A stretch of DNA of 64,000 bases. Origin: Sepioteuthis lessoniana (taxonomy: Eukaryota > Mollusca > Cephalopoda > Myopsida > Loliginidae). Below, piece by piece: positions 43,164-53,610 of the stretch. The notes below the pieces were generated by a model. The model was given only the letters and a program-made list of their open reading frames with translations, was not told the origin of the DNA and did not search any database. Numbering within the stretch: the first letter of the stretch is position 1; every line of letters starts with the position of its first letter. The translations under genes and the position numbers were made by a program. The stretch covers positions 29,502,316-29,566,315 of the forward strand of contig OY757934.1 in the NCBI GenBank assembly GCA_963585895.1, written 5' to 3'.

Positions 43164-43728
43164 TGTAATATAATAGCCTAGGGATTTCAGTTCATGCCTT
43201 TGGGTTTGGTTAGACTGAGAACCTTTTGGCTCAGCACATGGGTTAGTTAGGTGCAACCTTGATGCAGGTAGTAACGCGTGCATGCACACAGAGCGGACAT
43301 GTCACTCAGAGATGTCACAATAGCCTGAGATGATGAAACGGGTGACAAAGTGCAGGTGACGTCATGCACCAGGAGCACACAGAGGATTTTGGGGATTTCG
43401 AAGAAAAGTTAAGAGAGTTGAAACTGGACGCTGAACGAGGAGGTTCGACTTTTGGGGCTCGCTGAGGCGGGACGAATTTGCGCACCATGGGTGCTGCACG
43501 AGATAGGGGCCAGATGAAGAAGCCAGCATAAAAAGATTGTGTCTCTCTCCTTGTGTCGAAACCTTTAACTCAAAAGTAATAAAAGGGTTTCGTACCTGAA
43601 CAAAGAAGTCGTTACATGTTTTTGAATTTCGAGATTCCTATGTTCTATGTATACCATGTATACTATGTCACCAACATTCCATGTCCATTTCACCTGTTTT
43701 GCACATGGCCGTATCTGGCTATGTAACA
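43164..43728 (-). mobile_element. Solo-LTR-like element, family 1, copy c
   Basis: Reverse orientation, about 565 bp. ATGG flanks both sides (43160-43163 and 43729-43732). The related repeat at 11860-11880 reads straight through as CACACAGTTAAATGGTTTCA, with a single ATGG and no insert. This is an empty-site comparison confirming both ends and the 4-bp duplication. The ends read TGTTACATAGCC and GGCTATTATATTACA in element orientation. A fossil. Confidence 0.85.
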
Positions 43729-43954
43729 ATGGTTTCACTTATTTCTATTTAAGACAACTAATTCTATTTATTATTAATCATTTGTTTGCATACAGTTGGA
43801 TGTTTTCAAGTATTGCTATTTAACACTAATAATTCAATTAAACATCAGTCATTTGTTTACACACCATTAAATGATCAAACAGTTCTATTTCAAGCAAGTC
43901 AGTTTAGCGTAAGTCATTTGTTTGCACTCAGTTTAAATGTCAAACAAAATGTTT

Positions 43955-44090
43955 GACCCATAGATAGTACCCTATCAGGTGCTACCACTCTGGGCCAGAG
44001 TGGACCTGGGAGTGATGGCAATTAAGGGGTACTCCACATTCCCCAAAGCTACTGTATTACTGGAGCCTCACCATGAGATTGTTTAATGAT
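43955..44090 (+). repeat. E-array module, copy M8 (5' half)
   Basis: CCACTCTGGGCCAGAGTGG is here a perfect 9-bp-arm palindrome. GGGAGTGATGGCAATTAAGG and CCTCACCATGAGATTGTTTA follow, and the copy stops where SINE-A starts. Confidence 0.85.
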
Positions 44091-44095
44091 TTTTG

Positions 44096-44387
44096 GATGT
44101 GCCTGTGGTGTAATGGCTATCATCGTAGGAAATGGACATGGTGACACAAGTTCAAATCCTGGACAAGACTGATTACATTTCACATAGCATTAATACCCTT
44201 GGGAAAGGTATGAATCCAATTATTCTCTCTCCAGCTATGGGCAAATAGTAGGGCAGACTGAGTTCTTCAGCCTTGATGAGGCAACTAGTCTAGGAGAAGG
44301 AAAACTCTGAATTCAAACCTGTTAAACTCTGTTTAAAAATAGACCTTGTGTCATATCCTGCCCGAGCAGAGGGGTTGGTAAATATGA
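44096..44387 (+). mobile_element. SINE-A, full-length
   Basis: TGTGCCTGTGGTGTAATGGC, ACAAGTTCAAATCCTGGACA, ACTAATACC-type body, GGCAACTAGTCTAGGAGAAG and CCCGAGCAGAGGGGTTGG. All parts are present. Confidence 0.92.
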
Positions 44388-45639
44388 TAGTCAGGACCTT
44401 TGGAACAATCCCACAAAACCTAGAAAAGAAACAAGATGAGTTCGAAATCCATGCAAATTTTGGAACCATTCAGACCACAGCATTGTTGAGAAGATTTGAG
44501 TACTGAAAAGAGTCCTGGGAAACTGAGGAGATTTAGCTTGAATGATATATAAATTTGTTATACAACCTGGTTTCACTACCGTGTAAGTAATGAAATATTT
44601 TATAGTTATGGTAAAACAAGACATTACTTGAGACTGCAAAAGAAAGAAGAAAGTGAAACAGAAAAAGAAATAATATGAAGTGATGGAATGATGGAGAGAG
44701 AGAGAGAAAGGGAGAGAGAGTGAAATTAAGAGCATATCTATATTTAAATAGTCCACTCTTTTATGATGGGTAGTATTCTAAAAATATTTTACTTATTTAT
44801 TTTATTGAAATTGTTTGTTTTTCTTCAGCTTTCAGTTATCCTTAATTACCCATATTAATTTCAATTAATCTCATTAACATTTTCTCTCTTTACTTTTATT
44901 TTTACCAGAAATACAACAACAAAAAGCTCTCCTCCTCCTATAATAATAATAATGATAATAATAATAGTAATAATAATACCACTGCAATTACAAGCACCAC
45001 TGCCATCACCACCACCATCATCATCATTGTTATCATCATTTATTCACTTGACAATAAAACCTGAAGTAGCAACAGCTTCTTTTTCTCTTCTACTTTATCC
45101 TTCTCATCAAGACACTTATTATTATTATTATTATCATTGTTCTCTTTGAGAGTTTTCACACTTCTTTTTTTTTTTTTTAGAGTAGGAGATTTTTATTTTT
45201 ATTTTATGATCATTTTTGTCAAGATTGTTATGGCCATCTCTATTTTATGACTGTGTGTATTTTGTTACGTAAGTAAAAAAAGTTTATGGAAAAGGGAGAA
45301 AGATAAAATGATATAAAAACCTTCTTTCACACATACACATACAAATACATGGTAAAATAAAATGGGTACTGTAGAGAATAAGTCTTTCTCATCTGGACGA
45401 GTGGATGGATAGACACTAAATATTTGTGGGGAATTTGGTGCAAGGCCAATGGGGACAGCTAAAACATCCCTATTTAAAAAAATAAACTCTATGGACCTTT
45501 TTGATTACTTTCAGAAATGAAGAATTAACTAAAAATATTCCAAATCATTCTTATAATTTCTCTTCTTTGTCCCGCCAAATAAATTGTTATATAGATAAAA
45601 AGTGAAAACGGGAGACAGAATGAGAGACCTGACCGGCAC
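44388..45639. other. No gene seen
   Basis: Unassigned sequence with a GA tract (44690-44722), (AAT)n at 44938-44977 and (ATT)n at 45117-45135. The 121-codon minus-strand frame at 44391-44756 is low complexity and matches no family I know. Confidence 0.5.
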
Positions 45640-45790
45640 ACACATGGTAGTGAGTGCATCTAGTATAACAGTTATTAGTGTAGAAAATGGGATTGATGAC
45701 TTGAGTTCAAATCCAGGACAAAGTTATTTCAGTTCATGCTAATGCCTATGGCACAAATCCATCCGTTCTCCCTCCAGCTATGGATAGGGC
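45640..45790 (+). mobile_element. SINE-A-like head and mid-body, 3' truncated
   Basis: TGCATCTAGTATAACAGTTA, TTGAGTTCAAATCCAGGACA, CATGCTAATGCCTATGGCAC and CTCCCTCCAGCTATGG. Diverged older subfamily. Confidence 0.7.
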
Positions 45791-45890
45791 AGACGGGGTC
45801 CATGATTTGATATTTTTCTGGACTGTATACCTACTCTGCTGTAGTGGTATTGAGCACTTTTCCTTGCAAACATTTCTCATTTCCATTTAT

Positions 45891-45895
<5 letters not shown>

Positions 45896-45925
<30 letters not shown>
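45896..45925. repeat. (TA)n microsatellite
   Basis: About 15 TA units abutting the 3' end of the next SINE. Confidence 0.95.
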
Positions 45926-45931
<6 letters not shown>

Positions 45932-46147
45932 AACCCCTCCGCTCGGGCAGGATATGACACAAGGTCAATTTTTAAGCGGAGTTTAACAGGTTTGAATTCA
46001 GAGTTTTCCTTCTGCTAGATTAGTTGCTTCACCAAGGCTGAAGAACCTAGTCTGCCCTACTATTTACCCATAGCTGGAGGGAGAATAATTGGATCCATAC
46101 TTTTCCCAAATGTATTAGTGCTATGTGAAATGCAATTAGTCTTGTAA
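45926..46147 (-). mobile_element. SINE-A, 5'-truncated
   Basis: CCAACCCCTCCGCTCGGGCA, GGATATGACACAAGGTCAAT, GGTTTGAATTCAGAGTTTTC, GTCTGCCCTACTATTTACCC and TTAGTGCTATGTGAAATGCA. It ends before the B box. Confidence 0.9.
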
Positions 46148-46167
46148 TCAGTATTTACCATTTTGTT

Positions 46168-46258
46168 AAGCCCACTCAGCTGGAGCTGTAGAATATACTG
46201 ACTGTGTCTCTGTAGAGAGGTGAGACTAACCCAACAAGTGGCCCAGTATGTCAAGTCC
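46168..46258 (-). repeat. E-array module fragment, inverted (M9)
   Basis: CCCACTCAGCTGGAGCTGTA, GAATATACTGACTGTGTCTC and GTAGAGAGGTGAGACTAACC. Followed by (TA)n at 46265-46301. Confidence 0.75.
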
Positions 46259-46262
46259 GCGA

Positions 46263-46301
<39 letters not shown>

Positions 46302-46303
<2 letters not shown>

Positions 46304-46767
46304 TTTATTTAATTTTTCTACAGATTTTATAATTCTGACAGCATGAAGTGAAAAAAAAAAACAGATTATACAATTTGCAAATAAAAAACTTTACACAAAC
46401 TGATATCTGAGAAAAAAATTCCATGATAAAAAGAAAAGACTTAAAACATTCGTGCTATTTGAAAATAATCAACCAATAATGTATGCGTAGGTATAAAAAG
46501 GTTTGGTTACTTGGTAGGTAAAGTATGATATCTTTACTATTTTTAATTATTTTTTTTATTATGCTAATTTTATTCTTTCTAGCTGCCTTTTAATTAATAG
46601 AATGTTGTTCAGTCCAACCCTTCTTTACTCAGAATCATCCTGATGATATGTATACATATATGCAATCTGATCCAAAGATCTCTCAAAAATGGGAAAATTA
46701 CTCACAAGGTAACTACCTCAATGAATGGTCTGTTGTGTAAAAAAAAACAACACAAAAATGAGAGACA
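46302..46767. other. No gene seen
   Basis: AT-rich, unassigned. Confidence 0.5.
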
Positions 46768-47016
46768 TATGTGGTGCATTCAATAAGTTTCCAGACTTTC
46801 TTTGCACAGGCATGTAAAATTGTCGTAGACTCTTGAAAATTCAGTATGTTATTGCTATACATCTTATGAGATGACTGACCAATTCTTATGATTTCCAGTT
46901 CAAATGAACAGCTACAGCAATAATTGGAATACACCCTACTAAAGCCTGATTTTCACAGCTGGTGAATTTCAAAAATGCAATCTGGATGTGAGGACACTTT
47001 AGAAGAATGATATGCA

Positions 47017-47222
47017 ATAAAATTCTGTTTTAAACTTGGAAAAAATGCCTCAGAAATGTATGGAATGCTTCAGACTGCTTTTCGACCATCTTGCATGAAT
47101 TGAGCATCAGTTTTTGAGTAGCATAAGAGATTCAAGGAAGGCAGGAAGTCTGTGAGGGATGATGAGAGGTGTGGGAGGAGTAAGAAAGTCAATACACCAC
47201 AGTTGATTGGCCAAAGGGTTAG
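47017..47222 (+). pseudogene. Mariner transposase N-terminal relic
   Basis: Reads IKFCFKLGKNASEMYGMLQT and AFRPSCMN, then VFE*HKRFKEGRKSVRDDER and CGRSKKVNTPQLIGQRV, the paired helix-turn-helix DNA-binding part of mariner transposases. There are in-frame stops before ASVFE and after VFE. Confidence 0.82.
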
Positions 47223-47249
47223 GCTTAGGGTTATTATGTTGAGGTTTTA

Positions 47250-47609
47250 ATGGAGTTCAGGAAGAGATTCCGTTGGAAGAGGCCAGCACTCTTCAAATCG
47301 GGTCTGTGGCATTTCCACCAGGACAATGCCCCAGTCCACAACTCCATCCTTGTCCCAGACTATTTGACCAAGATGGGCATCGAGACATTTCCTCACCCTT
47401 CTTATAGTCCAGACCTTGTTCCTGGTGACTTTTGGTTATTCCCTAAGCTCAGAGGCTGCTGTTATGAGACAATTGAGGAGATGAAAAAGGCTGTGATGAA
47501 GGTCATTGACACACTCACACAAGAGGACTTCCATGGGGCCTTTCAGAAGTTGTTGGAACGGTACAACAAGTGCATTGCAGTCGGAGGAGATTACTTCATA
47601 GGGGACTAG
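47250..47609 (+). pseudogene. Mariner transposase C-terminal catalytic half
   Basis: Open for 119 codons. HQDNAPVHNSILVPDYLTKM gives the second catalytic Asp. Exactly 34 residues lie between it and the Asp of PGDFWLFPKLRG, the D34D spacing of mariners. The end ERYNKCIAVGGDYFIGD is typical. The first catalytic Asp lies in the deleted part. The upstream start is an accident of the deletion (MEFRKRFRWKRPALFKSG). Confidence 0.9.
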
Positions 47610-47715
47610 AGTTTTATGTGTGTACTACCAATAAAAGTGCCCATACGAAAAAAGTCTGGAAACTTATTTAATGAGCCTCGTATTCCCATGTAATACTAGT
47701 AATTTTCAAACAAAT

Positions 47716-47843
47716 CTATTTAACCAATAGAAGTGTCCTGAACAGGTACTACCACTCTAGATGATTGTCAACCTGGGAGTAATGGCAATGATGGTGCTAT
47801 CCACACACTCCAAATCTCTAGAACAGGAGCCTCTCTATCAGAA
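47716..47843 (+). repeat. E-array module fragment (M10)
   Basis: CCTGAACAGGTACTACCACT, CCTGGGAGTAATGGCAATGA and GGAGCCTCTCTATCAGAAG. It breaks off at the solo mariner end. Confidence 0.75.
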
Positions 47844-47914
47844 GTTTAATTTATGTACTATCAATAAAAGTGCCCATACAAAAAAAAGTCTGGAAACTTA
47901 TTTAATGATCCTTG
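47844..47914 (+). mobile_element. Detached mariner right end
   Basis: TATCAATAAAAGTGCCCATA and AGTCTGGAAACTTATTTAAT repeat the right end at 47620-47680, again followed by TA. No left end or coding part; it joins directly to module M10. Confidence 0.85.
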
Positions 47915-48201
47915 TATGAAAACTGAAGTGAGGGCCATAGATTGAAATGGTGTATAAAACTGCATTGATCAAAATTGTAGTATTTAGCTGTGGAATGCAC
48001 ACAAGAGTTCAATCAGCCCAGAAATGATAAAATACAACAAACAATAATCTGATCAGCACTAAAAATGATAAAACTTTGCTATCTTTGGTTTACAAGAAAA
48101 TTAACATTTTATGTAAAAAAAAAAAAAACTGACAAAATTTTCTAGCACAACTTTGGTGTGAATCTAATTAACATCAGTTCCTTGTTTTTAACTCAACCTG
48201 T
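47915..48201. other. No gene seen
   Basis: AT-rich, unassigned. Confidence 0.5.
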
Positions 48202-48261
48202 CAGCTGGGCTTAGAATATGCTTACTGCATCTCCTGACAGAAAGATAAAACTCTTTTACTG

Positions 48262-48793
48262 GCTCATTGGCCTAGTGGTTAGCCTATTTACCCAACCCCT
48301 CCGCTCGGGCAGGATATGACACAAGGTCAATTTTTAAGCGGAGTTTAACAGGTTTGAATTCAGAGTTTTCCTTCTCCTAGACTAGTTGCCTAACCAAGGC
48401 TGAAGAACCTAGTCTGTCCTACTATTTACCCATAGCTGGAGGGAGAATAATTGGATTCATACCTTTCCTAAGGGTATTCGTGCTATGTGAAATGCAATGT
48501 CTCGTCCAAGATTTGAACTCGTGTCGCCGTGTTCATTTCCTACGACGATAACCATTACACCACGGGTTAGAGTGTTCGCCAAAGGCCTGGCAGATTGGGG
48601 CTCAATTCCAGGTTGAGTGATACCAAAGACTCAAAAAATGGTACTTGATGCCTCCTTGCTTAAAACTCAGCATTATAAAGTATGGATCAAGGGTAAAGAG
48701 GAGCAATCCAAGTAAAGGAGTTGCGCCCTTCCATCCACCTCTGTGTATTAACTATTGAAAAGGGAGCCTTCGGGTTACCCTCAGCTATGGTTG
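48262..48793 (+). mobile_element. SINE-B split by SINE-A
   Basis: The start of the head (GGCTCATTGGCCTAGTGGTT, 48262-48282) resumes at 48571 (AGTGTTCGCCAAAGGCCTGG, GCTCAATTCCAGGTTGAGTG) and continues to 48793 (ACCCTCAGCTATGGTTGC). Confidence 0.88.
48283..48564 (-). mobile_element. SINE-A inside SINE-B
   Basis: Complete except the last bases of the head. Flanked by GGTTAG at 48277-48282 and 48565-48570. Landmarks: CCAACCCCTCCGCTCGGGCA, CTATTTACCCATAGCTGGAG, CCAAGATTTGAACTCGTGTC and AACCATTACACCACGGG. Confidence 0.92.
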
Positions 48794-48975
48794 CTTCCAA
48801 AAAAGGAATATCCTGGGTGTGAAACTAAACTAAATCTGATGCAAGGATCCAGTTGAAGAGATCAAGTATGAGGAAAGTACCACTTCATTGCCATTACTCA
48901 CAGATCCACTCTAACCAGGAGTGGTAGCAACTGTTAAGGTTCTATCCATGGGTCAAATAGATCTGTTTGAAAATC

Positions 48976-49235
48976 ATTTGTATTCAGTAGATATATTTGA
49001 TGCCATATAATTGTGAATTATTTCTATCAAAATATTTACTTGAATCTATATTTATTTATTAAGGATTATTGTAATTAGTTAATTGAAACCTTAAAACCGA
49101 AGGCAAACAAATGACTATTATTAAACAGAAATAATCATTTAAAATCATATTATTATTAGGATTAGATAGGAATACTTGAAACCATACAATGGTAAGCAAA
49201 TTATTGGTATTAGATAGGAATACTTGATATCATAT
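48976..49235 (-). repeat. E-array minisatellite, diverged
   Basis: Units with GATAGGAATACTTGAAACCA, AAACAAATGACTATTATTAA and TTGGTATTAGATAGGAATAC. It extends module M11 with the usual polarity. Confidence 0.7.
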
Positions 49236-49857
49236 AACCATGTACAAAAAAACTCTTGGGAAACAGCTACATAAACGATGTATATATAGATGTACAATGA
49301 ACGCAATTCCCTAACCTCAAGGCATAAAGTAAGCCTAGACAGAGTGACATGCCATTAAAATCAATCAATCAATCAATTTTGTATTCCACGAATTAATAGG
49401 CCACTATCAGCTAGTAAAAAATGGAACCATTTTATCAACGACATTGAAGAAACTAGAAGGGATTAAGATATTTTTTTTTCTCTTCTTAAGCACACACAAT
49501 AAAGGGCGGCTACCAATAATCAGTGACTATTACTCTATAACCAACCGATATAAAGACTGTCTCCCTGGAAGACGCCTACTGGAAAAGAATGAAAGATAAT
49601 AATAATAAAAAAGAGGAGTGGTGGTGGTGGTGGTGGAAGTTTAACTGTCCGACCCACCGATCTAAGAAAAAGCTGATGGAGAAGAGAGACTTACAGGCTG
49701 CCAAAAATCTGGACATTTTTGATACCCATCGTTTTTGCTTTCTTTTACACACACACATTCACACGACGAGCACGTTGGTAGAGATGGAAAGGGGGTAGGG
49801 AGAAAGAGGGGGGATCGCTCGTCAGCCCTTCTCCGTAGAAGAACAAAGAAAATCGGG

Positions 49858-49906
<49 letters not shown>

Positions 49907-50166
49907 GTTTTCCCTGACAGACACGCACGCCTCTCCGTCAGTGTTAGTTGAAGGTGGAAATGACACTTCTTGCGCCGCGCACGTACGCACACACACATTC
50001 ACACAGATACGTATATGCACGCACGTACGCACGCAGATATACGCATGAACGTAGGGTACATATACATATATGTATGCACACAGATACACAGGCACACGCA
50101 TATTTATACAGGCAGATACATGCGTACATGCAGATACGTACACATGCACGTAAACAAATACAGATT

Positions 50167-50212
<46 letters not shown>

Positions 50213-50224
50213 ACACTGGGATAT
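49236..50224. other. No gene seen; dense simple repeats
   Basis: (GGT)n at 49617-49636, (GA)n at 49862-49903, imperfect CA/CGCA-rich tract 49978-50160 and (CA)n at 50168-50209. Several overlapping open frames on both strands (up to 176 codons) are translations of these tracts, not genes. Confidence 0.65.
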
Positions 50225-51240
50225 AGAGGAGCGCTTAGTGTAAAGGTTATTATCGTAGGGAAATCGATTCAGCAAGGTAAGTTCAAATCCTGAACTAGGC
50301 TGAATGCTTAAATCCAGTTTGAAAGATCATCAATTTTAGATGGGAGGGAGAGAGGACGATTCATTATGAAATTTGAATACTATCTCTCGAAATAGCTTCC
50401 AAAATGCATTTCTGAACTGGAAAACAAAGATGGTGGCAATTTTGTCTCAAGAGTCGGAGAGACAATTTAGAAGATACGTTTCACTGAGACGTAAATAAAA
50501 GACAAAAAAATAATTTTGATAAAGTTGATTTTTTTTTTGGTCATACATTGTCTGCCTAGTCATACACATTCATCCTTTATACATCAATAGAGAAAGGCAT
50601 GAATCCATTTGTTACATGGGTAAGTGGTATGGCATACAGAGTTCTTTAGCCTTTTTTTAGGCAACCAGTCTAGAAGGAAATCTCAGAATTCAAACAACCT
50701 TTTCTTTCATTTAAAAACTGACATTAGAGGAGGGGTTGGGTAAACATATATAAGAGGCACGCTTGACATAATGGTTTTTGTGGTAGGAAATGGAATTGGT
50801 GACCTGAGTTTAAATCCTGAACCAGAATGTGTTTCACTTTGCGCTAATGCTCTTTGGAAAGGCATGAATCTGGGCTCCCTAAAAACTATGGGTAAATAAT
50901 AGGGCAGTTTGAGTTCTTCAGTTATAGAAAAACTCTGACTTCAAAGCAGCTTTACTTCTCTTAAAAAAATGACCTTGTGCCCTATCCTGCCTGTGATGGA
51001 AGGTTTGCATACATAGGAGCCCTTAGTGTAAAGTTTATTGTCATAGGCTGTTTGCATCTCACTTAGCACTAATACTCTTAGGAAAGGCATGAATCAGTTT
51101 GTTCCCTCTGGTTACGGTTTGATAGTAGAACAAACTGGGTTCTTTAGCCTTGCTTAGGCAACTAAAAAAAAAGTTAAAACTACGCACCAAAATTGACCTT
51201 GCGTAACATCCTGCTCATGGTGGAGGTGTTTGGCATATAT
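50225..51240 (+). mobile_element. Three SINE-A-related copies in tandem
   Basis: Copy 1 has its head at 50225-50310 (GCTTAGTGTAAAGGTTATTA, AAGTTCAAATCCTGAAC) and body at 50585-50745. Copy 2 spans 50750-51012 (CGCTTGACATAATGGTTTTT, GCTAATGCTCTTTGGAAAGG). Copy 3 spans 51015-51240 (GCCCTTAGTGTAAAGTTTAT, ACTAATACTCTTAGGAAAGG). All three run head-to-tail and are diverged from the young SINE-A. Confidence 0.8.
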
Positions 51241-51291
51241 TTATACACAGGCAGATACTTGCACACAGATTTTTGCACACCTATACTGTAT

Positions 51292-51710
51292 TGTTCAGTC
51301 GGCTTGAGGTGTAGAATACACTGATTGCTTCTTAGCAGAGGGGTAAGACAACAACGAGTGTCCTGGATATGACACTAAACAATCTGATGATGAGGCTCCA
51401 GAAATCCTGGAGCTTTGGGAATGTGGAGCACTCCTTCATTGCCATTGCTTCCAGGTCCACTCAGGCCTGGAGTGATAGCACCTGATAGGGTCCTATCTTG
51501 GGGTCAAATAGAACTAAATTGTGTGCTTATGCTTGAAATGGAACTGTTATGACATTTAAACTGTGTACTTATGCTAAACTGAATTATTTGAAATAAAACT
51601 GTTTCAACATTTAACTGTGTACACAAAAAATTATACTTATACTAAACGGAATTGTTTGGAATAAAATTCGGCGTTAAATGACGTGAAAAGGGTCGATAAG
51701 TCATAAAACA
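51292..51710 (-). repeat. Composite E-array element, inverted (M12)
   Basis: Module (51292-51515: TAGAATACACTGATTGCTTC, CCTGGATATGACACTAAACA, CATTGCCATTGCTTCCAGGT, CACCTGATAGGGTCCTATCT), then array (CATTTAAACTGTGTACTTAT, AACTGAATTATTTGAAAT), then end motif TTCGGCGTTAAATGACGTGA and GGGTCGATAAGTCAT (51662-51705). Confidence 0.85.
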
Positions 51711-52266
51711 AAACAACCCACCAATCACACACATATACATCTACGTACGCAGATAGACACATTTATGTGTACATACGCATACATACAAAAGTACAAAATA
51801 ATATGCACAAGTTTGCTCTCTTGTCGAAAATGAAACCTGGCTGGGTAATACACCTTATTTAAAACTTTTGACAGCATTCATACTTTTCTATAAACTTACT
51901 GGGCAAATATTGAGATAAAAAAAGGAGGAAAAAAATTCTTCTACAAGTTATATGTGAGGCAGTCACAGCGTAGATGAAATATTTAAGATATTTATACCAT
52001 TTTTTTTTTTTTAGTATGACAAGAAACAACTGTGTCTTTGATTAAAATGTTTTTTCAATATTTGTTTTTATGATCTTGAAAAGTGTACAACTGATGAATG
52101 TTTATCTCAAACAGGAAGTAAAGAGAGAAGAGAGTAAAAAAACAAAATCCATCAGACACATATTGCTCCAACCTGGTATGTTCCAACTCAGTCTAAAAAA
52201 TATTTCTTGATATTTGATTACATTTATGATATTTAATTACACTTTATGCCCATATAAGGGAGTGTA

Positions 52267-52475
52267 CACGAGGATGGAGGGGAAAGGGGGCTGAAAAGTT
52301 AATAGGTTGTCGTCATATCTGCTATTAATGGCTTTTTTGACCAATAGGATCCAAGCACTGCAACACCGTCGGAAGAAGTGTGTGGACTGGAAGGGGGACC
52401 AAATTGAAAAATAAACATCAATTGGTCACGTTCCATGAGAGTGTCTTGGTCAGCCTATTAACTTTTTAGTCAAGA
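52267..52475 (+). mobile_element. Miniature mariner (ends plus C-terminus)
   Basis: The left inner end CTGAAAAGTTAATAGG is mirrored by CCTATTAACTTTTTAGTC at the right. Between them lies the last exon-like piece of a mariner transposase: QHRRKKCVDWKGDQIEK then stop (about 52360-52412). Over 1 kb of a full element is missing. Confidence 0.78.
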
Positions 52476-52554
52476 TTGAATCAATAAGTTCATAGTGAGA
52501 TACATAGCTAGCTGAATTAAAATCTGAAATTTTCTACCAGTAAATTGTTTCTAA

Positions 52555-52760
52555 TTATAGGTATCTTCCCAACCCCTTCATCACAAGAAGGATGTAATAC
52601 AAAGTCAATCTTTATACGGAGTACAGCTGGTTTCAATCAAGTGTTTTCATTCTCCTGGTTATCTTACCAAAGGTTAAAGAACACAATCTGCCCTACTATT
52701 TACCCAGAGCTGGTGGGTTGGGGTAGAAGAGAAGGATGAGCATGAAGTAAAATGCAAAAC
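52555..52760 (-). mobile_element. SINE-A, diverged, 5'-truncated
   Basis: CCCAACCCCTTCATCACAAG, ACAAAGTCAATCTTTATACG, CTGCCCTACTATTTACCCAG and GAAGTAAAATGC. Confidence 0.78.
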
Positions 52761-53035
52761 AAGCTAACTTTTGTTTATTTTATTTAAAATAAAATTTCTA
52801 AAAGCAAATAAAATGGTTTAACATTCATTTTTTTTTTTTTAATTCAAAGAAAACCGGAAAATATCATCAAAAAAGAAGACAGTGGCTGAGTAAGAAAAAC
52901 CTCTGCATCTGGTGTAAGTAGATATCCTACCGAATATTAAGCGTTCATAAATTGTCTTATTTTGTCATAAACTATGTCAATTGTCATCAACTGTCTAAAT
53001 AAATCTTTTTATGTCAGTTGTCTTTTTTTGTCTAA

Positions 53036-53158
<123 letters not shown>

Positions 53159-53400
53159 GTGTATATTGGCCCAGTGGATAGAGTGTTCGCCAATGGTCTT
53201 GAAGACTGGGGTTCAATCCTAGATCGGGTCATGCCAAAGACTTTAAAAATAGTACTTGATACCTCCTTGCTTAACACTCAACATTATAAGGTACATATCA
53301 AGGGTAAAGTGGAGCAATCCAAGGAAAGGAGTAGTACCCTCCGCTACACCTCTGTGTAGTAACTATTGAAAAGGAGCCTTCAGGTTGCCCTCGACTACAG
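53159..53400 (+). mobile_element. SINE-B, full-length
   Basis: ATTGGCCCAGTGGATAGAGT, GGGGTTCAATCCTAGATCGG, CTCCTTGCTTAACACTCAAC, GTAAAGTGGAGCAATCCAAG and GGTTGCCCTCGACTACAG. Confidence 0.9.
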
Positions 53401-53454
53401 ACTATGTGAATGTAATTTTATTTATATTATATAATATATATGATATATACACTG

Positions 53455-53515
53455 CAGTGTAGAACCTAATGAAAAGGGAGCCTTCAGGTCACCCTTGAAT
53501 ATGGTTGCCAACTTT
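53455..53515 (+). mobile_element. SINE-B 3' tail fragment
   Basis: CAGTGTAGAACCTAATGAAA, AGGGAGCCTTCAGGTCACCC, TATGGTTGCCAACTTTTA. Separated from the previous copy by an AT palindromic tract. Confidence 0.75.
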
Positions 53516-53610
53516 TACATTTATATATCTATATGATATATATATATTATATTATATATTCATTTATTAGATATATTAAATTTATTTATTAAATATATTT
53601 ATATATTATA

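Larger units (their letters stand above)
43006..44090 (+). repeat. Composite E-array element split by a solo LTR
   Basis: End motif (43006-43065: TTTAATGGCACATCAACTAT, GTAGGTTATTTGATGCTAAA), then sequence shared with 11767-11880, LTR at 43164-43728, array (43729-43950) and module M8 (43955-44090), which is cut by SINE-A. Confidence 0.82.
46770..47680 (+). mobile_element. Mariner transposon, internally deleted, both ends present
   Basis: Inverted ends of about 30 bp (left TTCAATAAGTTTCCAGAC; right AGTCTGGAAACTTATTTAAT) are flanked by TA at 46768-46769 and 47681-47682, the mariner target. The length is about 911 bp against about 1.3 kb for a full mariner. The transposase middle, including the first catalytic Asp, is missing, so the copy cannot mobilise itself. 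The left terminal repeat is more diverged in its outer bases than the right. Confidence 0.9.
48202..48975 (-). repeat. E-array module, inverted (M11), host of nested SINEs
   Basis: The left part 48202-48258 (CAGCTGGGCTTAGAATATGC) and right part 48799-48975 (GAATATCCTGGGTGTGAAAC, CATTGCCATTACTCACAGAT, CCACTCTAACCAGGAGTGG) form one module, split by about 540 bp of SINE-B, which itself holds a SINE-A. Confidence 0.85.

Noticed and set aside
49745-50293. Overlapping open frames up to 176 codons on both strands
   Set aside because: They translate GA, CA and CGCA tracts into Ser-Leu, Thr-His and Cys-Val runs, with no family features.
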